A DNA stretch of 64,000 bases from the NCBI RefSeq assembly GCF_017948595.1, contig NZ_JAGFBV010000017.1:1-64000 (forward strand), in the 5' to 3' direction. The notes beneath the pieces were generated by a model, which had not been told where the DNA came from, did not search any database, and saw only the letters and a program-made list of their open reading frames with translations. The stretch's first letter is position 1. Each line of letters starts with the position of its first letter. Shown piece by piece: positions 62,639-64,000 of the stretch. The stretch comes from Flavobacterium geliluteum. GTDB taxonomy: Bacteria > Bacteroidota > Bacteroidia > Flavobacteriales > Flavobacteriaceae. The position numbers and the translations under genes are program-made.

Positions 62639-63580
62639 ATGAAAAAGAACCTATTTTTATTAGGATTTATGCTTTGTTCTATCGCCACAATAGCGCAAAC
62701 TGAAACAGCAGATAAGCCAGAAAGCTGGTATTTTAAATTAGGAGGGTCATACTTCATACAAACTGCAGCTACAGAGTTTCCAATTGTAAATGGTCAATTG
62801 CCTAATACCGATGTTTACGCGGCTGATGGAACTACTTTAATTTCAAGAGAAACAAATCATGGTTCGTTTGGGGAAGGATTTCGTACAGGTCTAACTGCGG
62901 GATACCGTTTTTCAACGCGTTTAGGAGTTGAAATGGGGATCAACTATTATTCTAGTGCTGATAAATTGATGGTAGAAACTACAAATCGTTTAGTTGCTAC
63001 TTCCCCAACAAATATTTTTGTGTCTGGAAATGCTATAGGAAAAATTAGAGCTTGGGATTTATCACCTGCATTAGTGCTATTTTTGGGAGAAAGTAAAGGT
63101 TTTGAGCCATATACAAAAGTAGGAGTTATCGTTCCTATTCATGGAGATTTAACTATTAAGACTAATCGTGAGTATTCTACTGCTGCGGGTGTAATGGCAA
63201 AAACATATTCTGAAGATGTTGTAGAACCTAATCCAACTATAGGTTTTATGGCCGCAATTGGAAGTTCTTATAAATTAGGTAAAAAAATAGCTTTATATGC
63301 TGAAATTGAATACAGAAACTTTACTGTTCACGGAAAAACAAAAGAAACTACTGTGTTTACCGAAAACGGAGTGGATAAATTAAATACACCATCTACTTTT
63401 AGACAAGATGCTTCTTATTCTGCTATTTATACAAATTATGTGGATAAATTAACTACAAGTTCTAATAGTAAAGTGACTAATGCAGCAGGTTTTGATAATA
63501 CAAAAGCTACTGACGATATTAGTTCTTATGTTGGGATTAGCGGTGTAGGCTTGACTTTTGGATTAAGATACAGCCTATAA
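62639..63580 (+). CDS. Outer-membrane beta-barrel protein
   Basis: This 313-residue protein has a signal peptide (MKKNLFLLGFMLCSIATIAQ). Alternating strands follow (YFKLGGSYFIQTAATEF, then GFRTGLTAGYRFSTRLGVEM), and the C-terminus GVGLTFGLRYSL is a barrel-ending strand. It is probably an outer-membrane porin-like or structural protein. The ligand is unknown. TATTTTTG at 62608-62615 is a candidate -7 element. A strong terminator follows. Confidence 0.87.
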   Translation: MKKNLFLLGFMLCSIATIAQTETADKPESWYFKLGGSYFIQTAATEFPIVNGQLPNTDVYAADGTTLISRETNHGSFGEGFRTGLTAGYRFSTRLGVEMGINYYSSADKLMVETTNRLVATSPTNIFVSGNAIGKIRAWDLSPALVLFLGESKGFEPYTKVGVIVPIHGDLTIKTNREYSTAAGVMAKTYSEDVVEPNPTIGFMAAIGSSYKLGKKIALYAEIEYRNFTVHGKTKETTVFTENGVDKLNTPSTFRQDASYSAIYTNYVDKLTTSSNSKVTNAAGFDNTKATDDISSYVGISGVGLTFGLRYSL

Positions 63581-63611
63581 TTTTTATAAAGTTTTTAGTT
63601 TTTAGAAAAGA

Positions 63612-63642
63612 GGATATTCACAATGAATATCCTTTTTTTTTG
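63612..63642 (+). terminator. Terminator after the beta-barrel gene
   Basis: GGATATTCA (63612-63620) and TGAATATCC (63624-63632) form a tight stem with a 3-nt loop, followed by nine or more T residues. Confidence 0.93.
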
Positions 63643-63653
63643 CATAATCTTTT

Positions 63654-63749
63654 CATTCTGTGGGACGAAGAATCTTCGTAAGAAACTCCGCAAAGTAAAT
63701 TGCCAATCTTTGTCGAACTGCTAATTGAGATTCTTTGTTCCTCAGAATG
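63654..63749. repeat. Dispersed imperfect palindrome
   Basis: CATTCTGTGGGACGAAGAAT (63654-63673) pairs with the reverse complement of ATTCTTTGTTCCTCAGAATG (63730-63749), with a few mismatches. A loop of about 56 nt holds no frame. Outer sequences (ATAATCTTTTC and GAAAAGGTTAT) extend the symmetry. The words resemble a common Bacteroidota intergenic repeat, probably a non-autonomous element. Confidence 0.7.
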
Positions 63750-63768
63750 ACAGGATAATGTGAAAAGG

Positions 63769-64000
63769 TTATGGCTTTTTCAAATTTCTAAATTCTTTCA
63801 GAACTTCGTCAATAACCCAGGTTGTTCTGGCGGCAGAAGTTCCTTTTGAAGGATTAACGCCCTCTTTGCCTAATAGTTCTGAAACAATAGTCTCTATAAA
63901 AGGCTGTTGAATATGTAACGGATTTTCGATGGTAATGCTTTGTTTTTCTCCATTTGCATATTGAATGTGAATAGGATCGTCTCCGAAGGTTGAAAAGGAA
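63769..64000 (-). CDS. Gfo/Idh/MocA-type oxidoreductase, C-terminal part
   Basis: This minus-strand frame runs off the right edge and stops at 63769 (TAA). Visible residues include FSTFGDDPIHIQY, the late block NPLHIQQPFIETIVSELLG and SKGTSAARTTWVIDEVLKEF, then NLKKP. The HIQQPFI...SAART..V(I/M)D pattern is the C-terminal signature of Gfo/Idh/MocA-family NAD(P)-dependent sugar oxidoreductases. The nucleotide-binding half and start are outside the window. Confidence 0.82.
   Translation of the reverse strand, partial: SFSTFGDDPIHIQYANGEKQSITIENPLHIQQPFIETIVSELLGKEGVNPSKGTSAARTTWVIDEVLKEFRNLKKP

Overview
The window looks like chromosome of a Flavobacterium-type Bacteroidota. The DNA is AT-rich. 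Several promoters have the Bacteroidota -7 form TAnnTTTG, and secreted proteins have short flavobacterial signal peptides. Gene families are typical of the group: a TonB-dependent receptor with a carboxypeptidase-regulatory-like N-terminus, an exonuclease-DnaE fusion, DUF3050, surface lipoproteins and GG-leader peptides. No rRNA, CRISPR array, prophage or plasmid functions were found. One tRNA (Ser, GGA) is present.

Left edge (1-3.6 kb): the 3' end of an ISAon1-type insertion sequence is inserted in a TolC outer-membrane efflux gene. Next to it lies a TetR regulator. A 28-bp palindrome occurs twice, once before tetR and once before a YceI-family gene, which suggests one shared regulon. A polyprenyl diphosphate synthase follows. 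From 3.7 to 10.7 kb is a trehalose-type module: trehalase, MFS transporter and TonB-dependent receptor on the minus strand, diverging from a LacI regulator across two 14-16 bp palindromic operators. The trehalase has the EF-hand-like N-terminus of fungal neutral trehalases. From 10.8 to 17.6 kb are housekeeping or accessory genes (dinD, tRNA-Ser, a LysR/MFS pair, ansA, an acyltransferase, a TatD family hydrolase).

From 17.7 to 25.8 kb is the first unusual locus. It holds an ECF sigma factor and a membrane-anchored TPR anti-sigma-like protein. Divergent from them are a small membrane protein, a lipoprotein, a PKD/beta-barrel protein, a membrane-tethered TPR-CHAT (caspase-like) protein and a retropepsin-like protease. 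Two copies of AAAAAGGGGTAACAA sit upstream of two of these genes and may be the sigma factor's -35 element. The 2-oxoglutarate dehydrogenase genes sucA and odhB follow.

From 30.8 to 43.1 kb is a second accessory region: two short leader-type peptides, a protein joining a cysteine-less C39-like domain to VKOR and thioredoxin domains, a TPR-AraC regulator, and a C39-peptidase ABC exporter with its HlyD partner. Together they resemble a peptide (bacteriocin or signal) maturation and export system. Metabolic genes interrupt it, as does a 21-bp minisatellite whose end is an inverted copy of its beginning.

From 43.1 to 52 kb are trmN6, rimM and rpsP, an RNA-binding protein and a leucine operon (leuC, leuD, GNAT, leuA-like, leuB) whose gaps carry word-like palindromic repeats. 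From 52.5 to 57.7 kb a LysR regulator diverges from a three-gene operon encoding a small protein, DabB and DabA, a predicted inorganic-carbon uptake system with all four expected metal-site residues in DabA. The window ends with exonuclease-fused dnaE, an outer-membrane beta-barrel protein, a dispersed palindrome and a partial Gfo/Idh/MocA oxidoreductase.
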